Both the position numbers and the translations under genes were made by a program. From JACJYC01 sp964558465 (lineage in GTDB: Bacteria > Bacteroidota > Bacteroidia > Chitinophagales > Saprospiraceae): a stretch of DNA of 64,000 nt. Positions within the stretch are counted from its first letter, which is position 1; each line of letters begins with the position of its first letter. Shown here piece by piece: positions 1 to 8,506 of this stretch. The notes beneath the pieces are model-generated. The model did no database searches, had not been told where the DNA came from, and saw nothing but the letters and a program-made list of their open reading frames with translations. The stretch covers positions 1 through 64,000 of the forward strand of contig CAZLEF010000034.1 in assembly GCA_964558465.1 (NCBI GenBank), given 5' to 3'.

Positions 1-54
1 CGTATCAATCGTATCAATCGTATCAATCGTATCAATCGTATCAATCGTATCAAT
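1..54. repeat. 9-bp tandem repeat, six copies
   Basis: Six perfect copies of cgtatcaat. The array reaches into the stop codon and last sense codon of the minus-strand carbamoyltransferase gene. On a rotated reading the unit (TCAATCGTA) differs by one base from the TCAATCGAA unit found after prs and near prfC, so these arrays look like one satellite family. The array may continue left of the window. Confidence 0.95.
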
Positions 55-1915
55 CTTTCAAAAACTCCATCTCCCTGATCTTTTCCAGGATTTCCGGATT
101 TTTAAACGCGCTTTTATCAAACAAGTAGTTTTCCATCACCAGAAAATCCATTTCCGTGCGCAAAAAACAGCGCATGGCGTCTTCCGGGGAACATACCACG
201 GGTTCTCCCCGGACGTTAAAACTGGTATTGACCACCAGGCTGTAACCTGTTTGTTCTCTGAACGCTTCCAGCAACGCATGAAATCTCGGGTTGGTTTGTT
301 CATGGACCGTCTGCACCCGCGCGCTGAAATCGATATGCGTAACTGCCGGAATGTCCGACCTGAGATGGTACAATTTTTCTTTCAGGGGTAAGGCATGATA
401 CCCGCCCGGCAGGGATTTCCGCCGGTCTTTCCGCAGGCCCTGTACCAGCAACATGTACGGTGAAACGCTTCCCATTTCAAAATAATCGCGGGCGTCTTCC
501 GCCAGCACCGACGGCGCAAACGGCCGGAAACTCTCGCGTTCCTTGATCTTGAGGTTCAGTTTGAGTTGCATATCCGGGTTGCGGGCATCCCCCAGAATGC
601 TTCGGCTGCCCAATGCCCTCGGGCCAAATTCCTGCCGGCCCTGAAACCAACCCACTACTTTGCCTTCGCCGATCAGGCCTGCCACTTCATTTACCAATTG
701 CTTTTCGTCCTCCGGTTTTCTGAAGGGCATTTTGTATTTCCTGGCGATCCGCTCAATTTCAAGGTCCGAAAACACAGGCCCCAGATAGGCGCCATTCATC
801 CCGTCCAAACCGGCCGGCAGGGCTCTTGTTTGCTCAAAATAGATATGTTCTGCAGCCAGAGCCGCTCCTACCGCGCCTCCCGCATCGCCCGCAGCCGGCT
901 GGATAAACAAATTCGAAAACAAACCCGATTCCAGGAGTTTCCCGTTGGCTACGCAGTTCAGCGCCACCCCCCCGGCAAGGCAAAGGTTCTTCGAACCGGT
1001 GAGCCGCCTGGCCTCCGCAGCCATGGCCAGCACGATCTTTTCCGTCACCCGCTGGATAGCCAGCGCCAGATTGCAATGTTTTTGCTCCATTTCAGCTTCC
1101 GGCGAACGGGTCCCGAAACCAAATAAATTCCGCCATTTTTGTTCCCGGATCATTCGCAAACCCACTGCATAATTGAAATAGGCCTGGTTGAGCCAGATGG
1201 AGCCGTCTGCCTTGATGTTCACCAATTCGGTTTCGATCAGTCGCTCAAAATGGCTGACTTCCTCAGCATCCGGGTCTCCGTAAGGCGCCAATCCCATCAG
1301 TTTGTATTCGCCGGAATTGACCTTAAACCCAAGGAAATAAGTGAATGCGGAATAAAGCAAACCAATGGAATGCGGAAAATGAAGCTCTTTCAGGATGGTG
1401 ATCTCATTGCCATTCCCCATACAGATGGACGCCGTGGCCCATTCGCCTACCCCATCAAGGGTCAGGATAGCGGATTCCTCAAAAGGTGAAGGGTAAAAGG
1501 CGCTGGCCGCATGGCTCAGGTGGTGTTCCGGAAACAACAGCGCCGGCATCCGGCGAACATCCGGGTCCAATGCCTTCAGTTCCCTGCGGATCATGTCCTT
1601 CAGAAACAGTTTTTCTTTCACCCATACCGGCATGGCTTTGATAAAAGAAGCAAGGCCCCTGGGCGAAAAGTTGTAATACGTTTCCAGCAACCTTTCAAAT
1701 TTGAGGTAAGGTTTGTCGTAAAAAGCGACCGCATCCAGTTCATCCAGCGATAATCCGCTGTATTCCAGGCAAAAACGGATGGAATGGCCCGGAAAACCGG
1801 GGTCGTGCTTGAGGCGGGTGAACCATTCTTCCTGGGCAGCTGCAACAATCTTGCCGTCCACCGTTACAGAAGCCGCCGAATCGTGGTAAAAAGCGGAGAT
1901 GCCTAGGATTTTCAT
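50..1915 (-). CDS. Carbamoyltransferase, NodU/CmcH family
   Basis: 621 aa, close to the usual length of NodU/CmcH carbamoyltransferases, which move a carbamoyl group from carbamoyl phosphate through a carbamoyl-adenylate onto sugars or other small molecules. The N-terminus begins MKILGISAFYHDSAAS, the family's nucleotide-fold opening. A metal-binding HHLSHAASAF segment lies near residue 130, followed by LTLDGVGEWAT. The C-terminal half carries FGPRALGSRSIL and a late VNTSFNVRGEP segment, both typical of the C-terminal carbamoyltransferase domain. No signal peptide, so cytosolic. The acceptor cannot be told from sequence, and the next gene is unrelated metabolism. The stop codon lies inside the 9-bp tandem repeat, so the last residues may vary between strains. 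Confidence 0.9.
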   Translation of the reverse strand: MKILGISAFYHDSAASVTVDGKIVAAAQEEWFTRLKHDPGFPGHSIRFCLEYSGLSLDELDAVAFYDKPYLKFERLLETYYNFSPRGLASFIKAMPVWVKEKLFLKDMIRRELKALDPDVRRMPALLFPEHHLSHAASAFYPSPFEESAILTLDGVGEWATASICMGNGNEITILKELHFPHSIGLLYSAFTYFLGFKVNSGEYKLMGLAPYGDPDAEEVSHFERLIETELVNIKADGSIWLNQAYFNYAVGLRMIREQKWRNLFGFGTRSPEAEMEQKHCNLALAIQRVTEKIVLAMAAEARRLTGSKNLCLAGGVALNCVANGKLLESGLFSNLFIQPAAGDAGGAVGAALAAEHIYFEQTRALPAGLDGMNGAYLGPVFSDLEIERIARKYKMPFRKPEDEKQLVNEVAGLIGEGKVVGWFQGRQEFGPRALGSRSILGDARNPDMQLKLNLKIKERESFRPFAPSVLAEDARDYFEMGSVSPYMLLVQGLRKDRRKSLPGGYHALPLKEKLYHLRSDIPAVTHIDFSARVQTVHEQTNPRFHALLEAFREQTGYSLVVNTSFNVRGEPVVCSPEDAMRCFLRTEMDFLVMENYLFDKSAFKNPEILEKIREMEFLKD

Positions 1916-1941
1916 GGTTTAGAAATGGAAATTTTGCGACA

Positions 1942-2036
1942 ATGGCTGATGGGGTTTGGGGTGGTTTGGGGTGGTTTGGGGTGGTTTATTATTGTTATGC
2001 TGCCGTTACCCCAACAACAACAATAAACAACAAAGT
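1942..2036. repeat. G/T-rich tandem repeat plus inverted-repeat core
   Basis: Three to four copies of an 11-bp ggtttggggtg unit (about 1950-1985) are followed by GTTTATT...AATAAAC arms around a core at 1994-2020. The same 27-bp core occurs in inverted orientation at 56115-56141. No gene is seen here. Confidence 0.8.
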
Positions 2037-2037
2037 T

Positions 2038-4425
2038 TTAAAACCGCCCCGGCTCGGCCTCCTGCATCAACCGGAAAACGGCCTCATAAACATCTTCCAC
2101 ATTGGGTTTGGACCAATAATCCCCGTCCGTACCGTAGGGCGTGCGATGCGCCTGCGCGGTGACGCAAACAGGTGAAGAATCGAGGTACCGGTAACCGCCG
2201 TGGCCCTCCAGCACCTGTTGCATCATAAAAGCGGAAGCGCCGCCCGGTACATCTTCATCGAGAAAGAGGATGCGGTTGGTTTTTTTCAGGGAGCCCAGTA
2301 TCGTGCCGTCCAGATCAAACGGCAAAAGGGTTTGCACATCGATCAATTCCACCGATATGCCGTCATGGGCCAACAAATCACAGGCTGCCTCAGCGATCCT
2401 GACGCAGGCCCCATAGGTTACAATGGTGATATCCCGGCCTTCCCGCATAATTTCCGGCTGCCCGATGGCTACGGTATATTCTCCTATATTTTCCGGCATT
2501 TTTTCCTTGAGCCGGTAGCCGTTCAGGCATTCGATCAGCAGGGCCGGGTCGTCCGACTGCATCATGGTGTTGTACATGCCCGCTGCCTGCACCATGTTGC
2601 GGGGTGTAAGAATATAAATTCCCCTCAGGCCGCCCAACAGGACGCTCATTGGAGAGCCGGTATGCCAGATCCCCTCCAGTCGGTGCCCCCTGGTCCGGAT
2701 GAGCAAGGGCGCGCATTGGGTGGAGTTGCTTCGGTAGCGCAACGTTGCCAGATCGTCGGAAAGGGGAGAAAAAGCATAGATCAGATAATCCAGGTATTGA
2801 ATTTCCGCCAAAGGGCGAAGGCCGCGCATCGCCATGCCGATGGCCTGGCCGATGATGGTCCATTCGCGAATGCCGGTATCAAAGACGCGTTTTTCTCCGT
2901 ATTTCTCCTGCAGGCCTGCCAGCCCCTGGTTGACCCCTCCGATCTTTCCCACGTCCTCGCCAAAGGCATAAAAATTGGGATATTTGGCCAGGGTCCGGTC
3001 AAAAAAAGTGTTCAGTATTTCAAAACCATTGATCGAAGGCGCATTGTCCGCGTATTGGGGTTTTACCACCGGCGCCTTGAGCGCTGAGCGTTTGGTTTCG
3101 CTGTAAAGATGGGAGGAATAGCGCCGGCGCATCGCCTGGTCTGTTTCCTCAAATCCGGCTTTTAATTGTTGAATAGCCCGGCTGTCTTCGTTTCTGACGG
3201 CAAAAAGCACCCGCCTGGCAATCCTGACCATTTCAGCCCGGAAGGGGGTAATCAGATTTTTGAATTCTTCATAACAGGGGCCAACCCGTTCTTTCTGCGA
3301 GGTTTCATCGAGTATGTTCCGGATCAGGCCGTCCAACTGGCGGCGGATGGCGTCCGTAGGTTCAAAATACCGTTTCCAGGCCCGGTTGCGCGCCTCCCGC
3401 ACTTCTTTGACCGCACGGGCCTCCAGTGCCTTCAGTTGTGCTTCTCCGGCGTATCCATTGGCCTGGATCCAAAGCCGGAACTGCCGGTTGCAATCATATT
3501 TTTGTTCCCAGGCCAGTCTTTCCTCCGATTTGTACCGCTCATGGGAACCGGAAGTGGAATGGCCCTGCGGCTGTGTCAGCTCTTCAATATGGTAAACGGA
3601 CGGGGTGTGTGTACGGCGCATTTTTTCGGTACCCCGCCGGAACAAAGCGCATAACGCCGGATAATCCCAGCCTTTGACCTTATAAATATCCAGTCCGTCG
3701 CCCGGTTTTTCTTCCTGGAATCCGGAAAGAACGGCGGATATGCTCTCTTTGGTGGTCTGGTATTTGGTGGGGACGGAGATCCCGTAGCCGTCATCCGCTA
3801 CAACGACCGCCAAAGGAACTTGCAGCACACCGGCAGCATTCACTGTTTCCCAAAATACGCCTTCCGTTGTGCTGGCGTCGCCGATAATGCAAAAACAAAC
3901 CTCGTTCCCGTTGTTGGTGAAGGCGTTATCTCCAAGGTGGGTGGCTTCCCGGTAGACCTTTGAAGCAAATGCCAGACCAAGCCCGCGGGCCATCTGTCCG
4001 GCGGTAGTGGAGATGTCGGAAGACAGGTTGTATTGTTCACGAAGTGGCAGCCAGTTTCCTTCCTGGTCTACAAAAGGCGTGGCATGGTGGTTGTTCATTT
4101 GCCTGCCGCCGGAAAAGGGGTCGTTGTCGCCGTCTGCGTACAACTGGGCGAACATATCCTCCAGGCTGGCTATGCCCAGCGCCAGCAGCAGCGTATGCCC
4201 CCGGTAATAATCCGCCCGGAAGTCTCCCCGTTTAAAAGCCTTGGCCATGGCAATCTGGAAGAGCTCTTTGCCGTCGTCGGAAACTCCGAATTTGGCTTTG
4301 CCCGTCAAAACTTCTTTCCGGATATAAAGGCTGAATTCCCTGCTCAGGCAGCAGATATAGTAATCGTGCAGCACTTCTTCCGCCCCAATGGCTTTTGCAG
4401 GGTAATTGGCGATGGTTTTTTCCAA
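2038..4425 (-). CDS. 2-oxoacid dehydrogenase E1, fused alpha and beta subunits
   Basis: 795 aa. The N-terminal half is an E1-alpha (thiamine diphosphate-dependent decarboxylase): SDDGKELFQIAMAKAF near 49, then a TPP-binding region starting at GDASTTEG (182-189) and ending DDGYGIS, a variant of the GDG-x(~28)-N motif. The C-terminal half is an E1-beta transketolase-like domain (GVNQGLAGLQEKYGEKRVFDTG, LDEDVPGGASAFM). Such fusions are common in Bacteroidota and are usually annotated as branched-chain or pyruvate-type dehydrogenases; substrate is not decidable here and no E2 or E3 gene is adjacent. Acts in the cytosol, feeding acyl-CoA production with separately encoded E2/E3. A -7 box lies 39 bp upstream at 4464-4471. 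Confidence 0.88.
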   Translation of the reverse strand: MEKTIANYPAKAIGAEEVLHDYYICCLSREFSLYIRKEVLTGKAKFGVSDDGKELFQIAMAKAFKRGDFRADYYRGHTLLLALGIASLEDMFAQLYADGDNDPFSGGRQMNNHHATPFVDQEGNWLPLREQYNLSSDISTTAGQMARGLGLAFASKVYREATHLGDNAFTNNGNEVCFCIIGDASTTEGVFWETVNAAGVLQVPLAVVVADDGYGISVPTKYQTTKESISAVLSGFQEEKPGDGLDIYKVKGWDYPALCALFRRGTEKMRRTHTPSVYHIEELTQPQGHSTSGSHERYKSEERLAWEQKYDCNRQFRLWIQANGYAGEAQLKALEARAVKEVREARNRAWKRYFEPTDAIRRQLDGLIRNILDETSQKERVGPCYEEFKNLITPFRAEMVRIARRVLFAVRNEDSRAIQQLKAGFEETDQAMRRRYSSHLYSETKRSALKAPVVKPQYADNAPSINGFEILNTFFDRTLAKYPNFYAFGEDVGKIGGVNQGLAGLQEKYGEKRVFDTGIREWTIIGQAIGMAMRGLRPLAEIQYLDYLIYAFSPLSDDLATLRYRSNSTQCAPLLIRTRGHRLEGIWHTGSPMSVLLGGLRGIYILTPRNMVQAAGMYNTMMQSDDPALLIECLNGYRLKEKMPENIGEYTVAIGQPEIMREGRDITIVTYGACVRIAEAACDLLAHDGISVELIDVQTLLPFDLDGTILGSLKKTNRILFLDEDVPGGASAFMMQQVLEGHGGYRYLDSSPVCVTAQAHRTPYGTDGDYWSKPNVEDVYEAVFRLMQEAEPGRF

Positions 4426-4463
4426 TTTTGGCTGGCAGCTGGTTTGTAAAACAAGACTCCCGG

Positions 4464-4471
4464 CAAAGATA
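4464..4471 (-). promoter_or_regulatory. -7 promoter box for the E1 gene
   Basis: Reads TATCTTTG on the minus strand, matching the Bacteroidota TAnnTTTG -7 element. It would give a 5' leader of about 30 nt before the ATG at 4425. No clear -33 box was assigned. Confidence 0.6.
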
Positions 4472-4551
4472 CAATAAATTTAATTTGGGGTGGCGCGGCA
4501 GGAAGAATTGAGCCGGTTTCGGTCATCCAAAAGTTGCGTTTTTTACAAAAT

Positions 4552-5190
4552 CTAAACCCAAAAGACCGAGCGCCAAAACAAAACAAGACCAAATAAAATC
4601 AATACTGCGCCCGATATGCGGCGCAATAAAACAATATGATTTTCTTTTAACCAGGGCCTGATCTTTTTTGCCAGCAATACCTTGGCAAGATCCGTGAGGA
4701 TGATTACGCCCAGAATGCTGCCGAAAAAAAAGCCTGCCTGGCGCCTGCCCCAGTTTTCAGCCAGCACGTAGGCCGTCATGACCGTAATCCAGAAAAAAAC
4801 AGTAAAAGGATTGACCGTATTGATGAGAAACCCCTTCACCCATAAAGCCGCATAGGTGGAGGGCAAGTGGCCGCCGGTTGGCCTGGGCGCCCTGGGCCGG
4901 GTAAAAACCGTATACAACCCAAAAAGCGATAAAACAATCCCTCCTGCAATGCCGAGGTGGGCGGCATAAGTTTGCCAACTCACCCAACGCTGAAGGGCTT
5001 CAAGCCCGCTGTATACGCCAATGATAAACATCAGATCGCTGACCCAGACCCCCAGACCAATGGCTGCTCCCGCCCGGAAACCCGATTCTACCCCCGCCTG
5101 CACCAGGGCAAAAAAGATCGGCCCCGTCATGACGGCCAGAACCAGCCCTAACTTGATCCCCTGCCAGATAATATCTGCGTTGGTGGCCAT
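4552..5190 (-). CDS. LysE/RhtB-family amino acid exporter
   Basis: 212 aa with about six hydrophobic segments, the usual size for LysE-family exporters, which push amino acids or related metabolites out across the inner membrane. The N-terminal segment GLVLAVMTGPIFFALVQAGVESGFRAGAAIGLGVWVSDLMFI has the family's conserved Gly/Pro pattern after the first membrane span. The central NTVNPFTVFFW matches the conserved Asn-Pro region. Substrate unknown. The gene is followed by a 126-bp space before the E1 gene and preceded by a tandem repeat. No regulator gene is adjacent. Confidence 0.87.
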   Translation of the reverse strand: MATNADIIWQGIKLGLVLAVMTGPIFFALVQAGVESGFRAGAAIGLGVWVSDLMFIIGVYSGLEALQRWVSWQTYAAHLGIAGGIVLSLFGLYTVFTRPRAPRPTGGHLPSTYAALWVKGFLINTVNPFTVFFWITVMTAYVLAENWGRRQAGFFFGSILGVIILTDLAKVLLAKKIRPWLKENHIVLLRRISGAVLILFGLVLFWRSVFWV

Positions 5191-5197
5191 TGATGTA

Positions 5198-5258
5198 TTT
5201 TGAGGAACTGAGGAACTGAGGAACTGAGGAATCGAAATCAGTTCCTCGATTCCTCAAT
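5198..5258. repeat. Direct and inverted gaggaactg repeat
   Basis: Three copies of a 9-bp gaggaactg-type unit followed by the inverted form (cagttcctcgattcctc), able to form a hairpin between the LysE and universal-stress genes. The same cctcgattcctcagttcctc vocabulary recurs at 6375-6462, 55134-55200 and near 62200. Confidence 0.8.
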
Positions 5259-5266
5259 AATAAGAT

Positions 5267-6121
5267 TTATTTCAACACCAGCAAAGGGTGTGTGGTCATC
5301 ATGGCCATTTTTTTGGTCTGGCTCTTGTGGAACAAACGTTCCAGGAAAGGATAATGCGGCCCGTACATGATGACGAGGTCTGCCTTGCGATCATTGGAAA
5401 AAGCTTCCAGTTCCGCAGGTATATCCTTCCCGCTCAGGCTGTGAAACTGTATTTGAAGGGCAGGCGACTTGTTTTCAAAAAAACCGCCCAGGAAAGCAAA
5501 ATCCATTGCCTCCTCAATCGATTCACCGGTTTGCACATGCACACAATGCAGGGTAACCCCGAATGGTTCCAGCATTTTGCCGGCACGCCAGATCTGGAGG
5601 GGGTCGGCCTCCCGGAGGTTGGAGCCATAGACTACGGTATGGATATCCTGGACTGCTGCCTTTTCGGGTACGACCCAAACCGGGCAATGCGCGTGGCTGA
5701 TCACGCCGGCTGCGACGCTGCCGAACACTTTTTCCAGCACATTGTGTTCGCCATTGGTCCCCATTACGATCAGATCCACCTCTTCATTTTTGGCCAGGCG
5801 GTTGATGGATTCCACCGGGGCGCCGACTTCCACTTCCTGGTAAATTTCCGGGATGGATTTTAACAGACCGGCAGCCTGCACCTGAGCCAACCCTTTTTCC
5901 ACAAACCCAGGCAGCAAGGTGGAACGGACCGCCTCGATTTTGTCATTGGTCGCACGCGCTGCCACCGTTGGCAGATCCATCATTTCATATTCAGGATAAA
6001 CGACGTGGGTGATCAGGATCCTGGCCCCGTAACGGTCGGCCAGCATCAGGCAATACCGCCAGGCATTCTCAGCCGTTAGGGAAAAATCGGTCGGGAACAA
6101 TATTTTTGATACCTCTTTCAT
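5267..6121 (-). CDS. Universal stress protein, tandem UspA domains
   Basis: 284 aa, the length of a two-domain universal stress protein. The first domain starts KILFPTDFSLTAENAWRYCLMLADRYGARI and ends with the ATP-binding signature VMGTNGEHNVLEKVFGSVAAGVISHAHCPVWVVP (G-x2-G-x9-GS). The second domain is degenerate (IMYGPHYPFLERLFHKSQTKKMAMMTTHPLLVL) and lacks the full nucleotide motif, as is usual in tandem Usp proteins. Cytosolic; Usp proteins bind ATP and are induced by starvation or stress, but the exact role differs per paralog. It stands alone between repeat-filled spacers. Confidence 0.92.
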   Translation of the reverse strand: MKEVSKILFPTDFSLTAENAWRYCLMLADRYGARILITHVVYPEYEMMDLPTVAARATNDKIEAVRSTLLPGFVEKGLAQVQAAGLLKSIPEIYQEVEVGAPVESINRLAKNEEVDLIVMGTNGEHNVLEKVFGSVAAGVISHAHCPVWVVPEKAAVQDIHTVVYGSNLREADPLQIWRAGKMLEPFGVTLHCVHVQTGESIEEAMDFAFLGGFFENKSPALQIQFHSLSGKDIPAELEAFSNDRKADLVIMYGPHYPFLERLFHKSQTKKMAMMTTHPLLVLK

Positions 6122-6489
6122 GGTCCTTTTTTATCTGCAATTTTGACAAAAAAAGAGAAGGCATCAATGATTTCAGACAGGGAGAATGTTGATAATAATC
6201 AGTGGGGGGGTTGGCCCGCCTACGCCACGCTTTAAGGCGTGGCTGCGGCGGGTAAAGGTTGGGGGTTGTTTGGAGTGGTTGGGGGTTGTTTGGAGTGGTT
6301 TGGAGTGGTTTGAGGTTGTTTGGGGTTGTTTGGGGTTGTTTGGGGTTGTTTGTCCATAGGTCCTCCTTTGGAGGGGGTTTCGAATCCTCAGTTCCTCGAA
6401 TCCTCGAATCCTCAGTTCCTCGAATCCTCGAATCCTCGATTCCTCGATTCCTCAGTTTGAGGATTTGAGGCGGTCAGGTTTCCGTTAAA
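6122..6489. repeat. Gene-free spacer with three repeat types
   Basis: No credible gene. At 6215-6252 a hairpin pairs CCCGCC-(3)-GCCACGC with GCGTGGC-(3)-GGCGGG around a short loop. From 6259 to 6350 runs a 10-bp tttggggttg satellite. At 6349-6360 is the tttgtccatagg start of a longer repeat found at 28461 and 62135. From about 6375 to 6462 are cctcgaatcct/cctcagttcct direct repeats. Confidence 0.85.
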
Positions 6490-7062
6490 CTATTCCCTCT
6501 GCCCGGGATACTTGTCGTGCCTCGGAATGGGTTCAACGAGCAGCACGCGGTTATCGATCACATCGACCACCCTGACCGGCGTACCGCGCGGGATCTCCTG
6601 GCCGGCGGTGATGGCCTCCAGTTCACGGGGCGCCTCCCGAAGATTGAGGTGTACTTTTCCGAATCCGTTCCGGTGAGAAGGGATGGGTTGCAAAACCTCA
6701 CCAACGCTGGTGCGGTAATCTCCGGTCTTTTTTCCGGACTTTGTTTTGCGGGATGCAACCTTCTGGTGAAGGAAGATAACAGAAAAACCGGCAATAGCGG
6801 CAACAGCCGGCATCCAGTACCAGTTGGCCGGCGTAAGGAAAAGCGCATTGGACCAACCCAGAACAGCAAAAAACAAAAAGACCTGCTGCGCGTTTAACCA
6901 CCGTTTTGAATCCGGGACTTCCTTCCGGTCCTGGTACATTTCAAACTGGCGAAGCACAAAAAAGATACCCAGCAACAGCGTGCAAATGATTGCTATGCTC
7001 CAGAAAGCCTGCTTCAACGCGTCAAGGCTGCTCCACCATCCTGCAATAAACAGTAACTGCAT
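6490..7062 (-). CDS. NfeD-like membrane protein
   Basis: 190 aa. Three hydrophobic segments in the first 100 residues (about 20-38, 60-80, 82-100) precede a soluble C-terminal domain. That domain reads GEVLQPIPSHRNGFGKVHLNLREAPRELEAITAGQEIPRGTPVRVVDVIDNRVLLVEPI, the small OB-fold pattern of NfeD proteins (glycine start, A-x-t-x-g-x-x-I-x-x-G-t-x-V-x-V-v). NfeD proteins usually pair with stomatin/prohibitin-like proteins and act in membrane quality control; no stomatin gene is adjacent. The NfeD assignment rests on this C-terminal pattern only. Confidence 0.7.
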   Translation of the reverse strand: MQLLFIAGWWSSLDALKQAFWSIAIICTLLLGIFFVLRQFEMYQDRKEVPDSKRWLNAQQVFLFFAVLGWSNALFLTPANWYWMPAVAAIAGFSVIFLHQKVASRKTKSGKKTGDYRTSVGEVLQPIPSHRNGFGKVHLNLREAPRELEAITAGQEIPRGTPVRVVDVIDNRVLLVEPIPRHDKYPGQRE

Positions 7063-7362
7063 CTTTCATGATTGCTTCATCCGGCAAAATTAGGCCGGCT
7101 TCGGGAAAGAACCCGATTCAATAGACGAAAGCCCGGTCTTTCTCGGCAAACGGATGATCCGGCGGGCAGTCCTGCAGTTGCCTCCGTCGCCGATCTGTGT
7201 GGCTCTGGCGGATAAAAACCAGCGGTCTTTGCAGCGGATTTTGTAAGGGAAACGCAGCAAGGACTGCCAACTGTGCCACTGGGACCTCTTTGGGGCAGAC
7301 GGCCACCTGCCAACTAAAAAAACTGTTTCCCCTCTTTTCTTGGCCCGCCCAAAGAATTCCCG
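7063..7362. other. Intergenic spacer, no gene seen
   Basis: About 300 bp between the divergent NfeD-like and prs genes. Short overlapping ORFs here have no recognisable protein features. The right end carries the prs promoter. Confidence 0.6.
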
Positions 7363-7370
7363 TACTTTTG
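7363..7370 (+). promoter_or_regulatory. prs promoter -7 box
   Basis: TACTTTTG matches TAnnTTTG; a TTGG at 7339-7342 lies 20 nt upstream as a -33 candidate. Transcription would start near 7377, after an upstream in-frame ATG at 7375, which favours the ATG at 7402 as the prs start. Confidence 0.65.
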
Positions 7371-7401
7371 TGTTATGATTCCCATCATTCCTGCGACTGA
7401 C

Positions 7402-8334
7402 ATGGTTGAAGTAAAACTGTTTTCTGGATCAAAATCCCGCTATTTATCCGAGCAAATTGCGGATTTCTACCAACAACCCCTCGGCGACCTGGAAATCCTG
7501 CGGTTCAGCGACGGTGAAATGCAGCCGGTCATCAAAGAATCCGTCCGGGGCGCTTTTGTGTTTTTTATCCAATCCACTTTCGCGCCTGCCGAAAACCTGA
7601 TGGAACTCCTGCTGCTGATCGATGCCGCCAAACGAGCCTCCGCCGGCTACATCACCGCAGTGATCCCTTATTTCGGGTACGCGCGTCAGGACCGAAAGGA
7701 CAAACCCCGGGTTCCCATTTCCGCCAAACTGGTGGCAGACCTCCTGGAAGCCGCCGGCGCCAACCGGATCATGACCATGGACCTGCACGCCGACCAGATC
7801 CAGGGTTTTTTCAATATCCCCGTTGACCACCTGCAAAGCGAAGCCATTTATTTTCCTTATTTGCAGGAACAAGACCTGAGCAACGTCATTTTTGCCTCTC
7901 CCGACGTGGGTGGCGTCAAACGGGCCCGCATTTACGCCAAACAATTCAACCGCAACCTGGTCATCTGCGATAAATACCGGAAAAAAGCCAATGAAATTGC
8001 CGGAATGACCGTCATCGGTGACGTAGACGGCGCAGATGTCATCCTTGTCGACGACCTCGCCGATACCGCAGGCACCCTTTGCCGGGCCGCAGAAGCCCTG
8101 ATGGAAAAAGGCGCAAAAAGTGTCCGGGCTTTGTGCACCCACCCTGTTCTTTCAGGAAAAGCCTTCGAAAACATCGAAAATTCACACCTCACCGAGCTGC
8201 TGGTCTGCGACACCATCCCGTTTCAAAAAAAATCTCCCAAGATCAAGGTCATGTCCACCGGAAAGCTTTTTGCGCGCGCTATCCGCAATACTCATGAGCA
8301 TAAATCCATTTCGGCTTTGTTTGTGGGAGGATAG
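7402..8334 (+). CDS. prs: Ribose-phosphate pyrophosphokinase
   Basis: Makes PRPP from ribose 5-phosphate and ATP for purine, pyrimidine, histidine, tryptophan and NAD synthesis. From the chosen ATG the product is 310 aa, the normal length; an ATG at 7375 would add nine residues but sits at or before the predicted transcription start. Visible family motifs: FSDGEMQPVIKESVRG near the N-terminus, the ATP-loop region YFGYARQDRKDKPRVPISAK, the metal-binding MDLHADQIQGFF, and the PRPP-binding loop VILVDDLADTAGTL. Cytosolic, hexameric in the family. The stop codon abuts a 9-bp satellite array, and rplY follows, a common Bacteroidota neighbour pair. Confidence 0.97.
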   Translation: MVEVKLFSGSKSRYLSEQIADFYQQPLGDLEILRFSDGEMQPVIKESVRGAFVFFIQSTFAPAENLMELLLLIDAAKRASAGYITAVIPYFGYARQDRKDKPRVPISAKLVADLLEAAGANRIMTMDLHADQIQGFFNIPVDHLQSEAIYFPYLQEQDLSNVIFASPDVGGVKRARIYAKQFNRNLVICDKYRKKANEIAGMTVIGDVDGADVILVDDLADTAGTLCRAAEALMEKGAKSVRALCTHPVLSGKAFENIENSHLTELLVCDTIPFQKKSPKIKVMSTGKLFARAIRNTHEHKSISALFVGG

Positions 8335-8394
8335 TTCGATTGATTCGATTGATTCGATTGATTCGATTGATTCGATTGATTCGATTGATTCGAT
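8335..8394. repeat. 9-bp ttcgattga satellite
   Basis: Six perfect copies plus a partial one, beginning directly after the prs stop codon. Because the unit is three codons long it stays open in frame and would read (Ser-Ile-Asp)n, but no gene is proposed. Same family as 1-54 and 62047-62073. Confidence 0.95.
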
Positions 8395-8445
8395 CCAATC
8401 AATAAAAAAATATTCCCCACACTAAAGAATATTCCAACAATCTCC

Positions 8446-8453
8446 TATCTTTG
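8446..8453 (+). promoter_or_regulatory. rplY promoter -7 box
   Basis: TATCTTTG, a full match to TAnnTTTG, 53 bp upstream of the rplY ATG and downstream of the satellite array, so rplY can be transcribed independently of prs. Confidence 0.6.
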
Positions 8454-8506
8454 CGCGCCCATTCAGGGATTGGAACTTTTTGGGAAGCGGAAAAATTAAA
8501 TCAATC

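Noticed and set aside
7063..7362. tRNA or other structured RNA between the NfeD-like gene and prs
   Set aside because: I could not fold a cloverleaf or recognise any conserved RNA motif there.
8120..8425. ORF containing a (Ser-Ile-Asp)n tract
   Set aside because: It overlaps the prs C-terminus out of frame and then reads through the 9-bp satellite; the tract is a by-product of the period-9 repeat.
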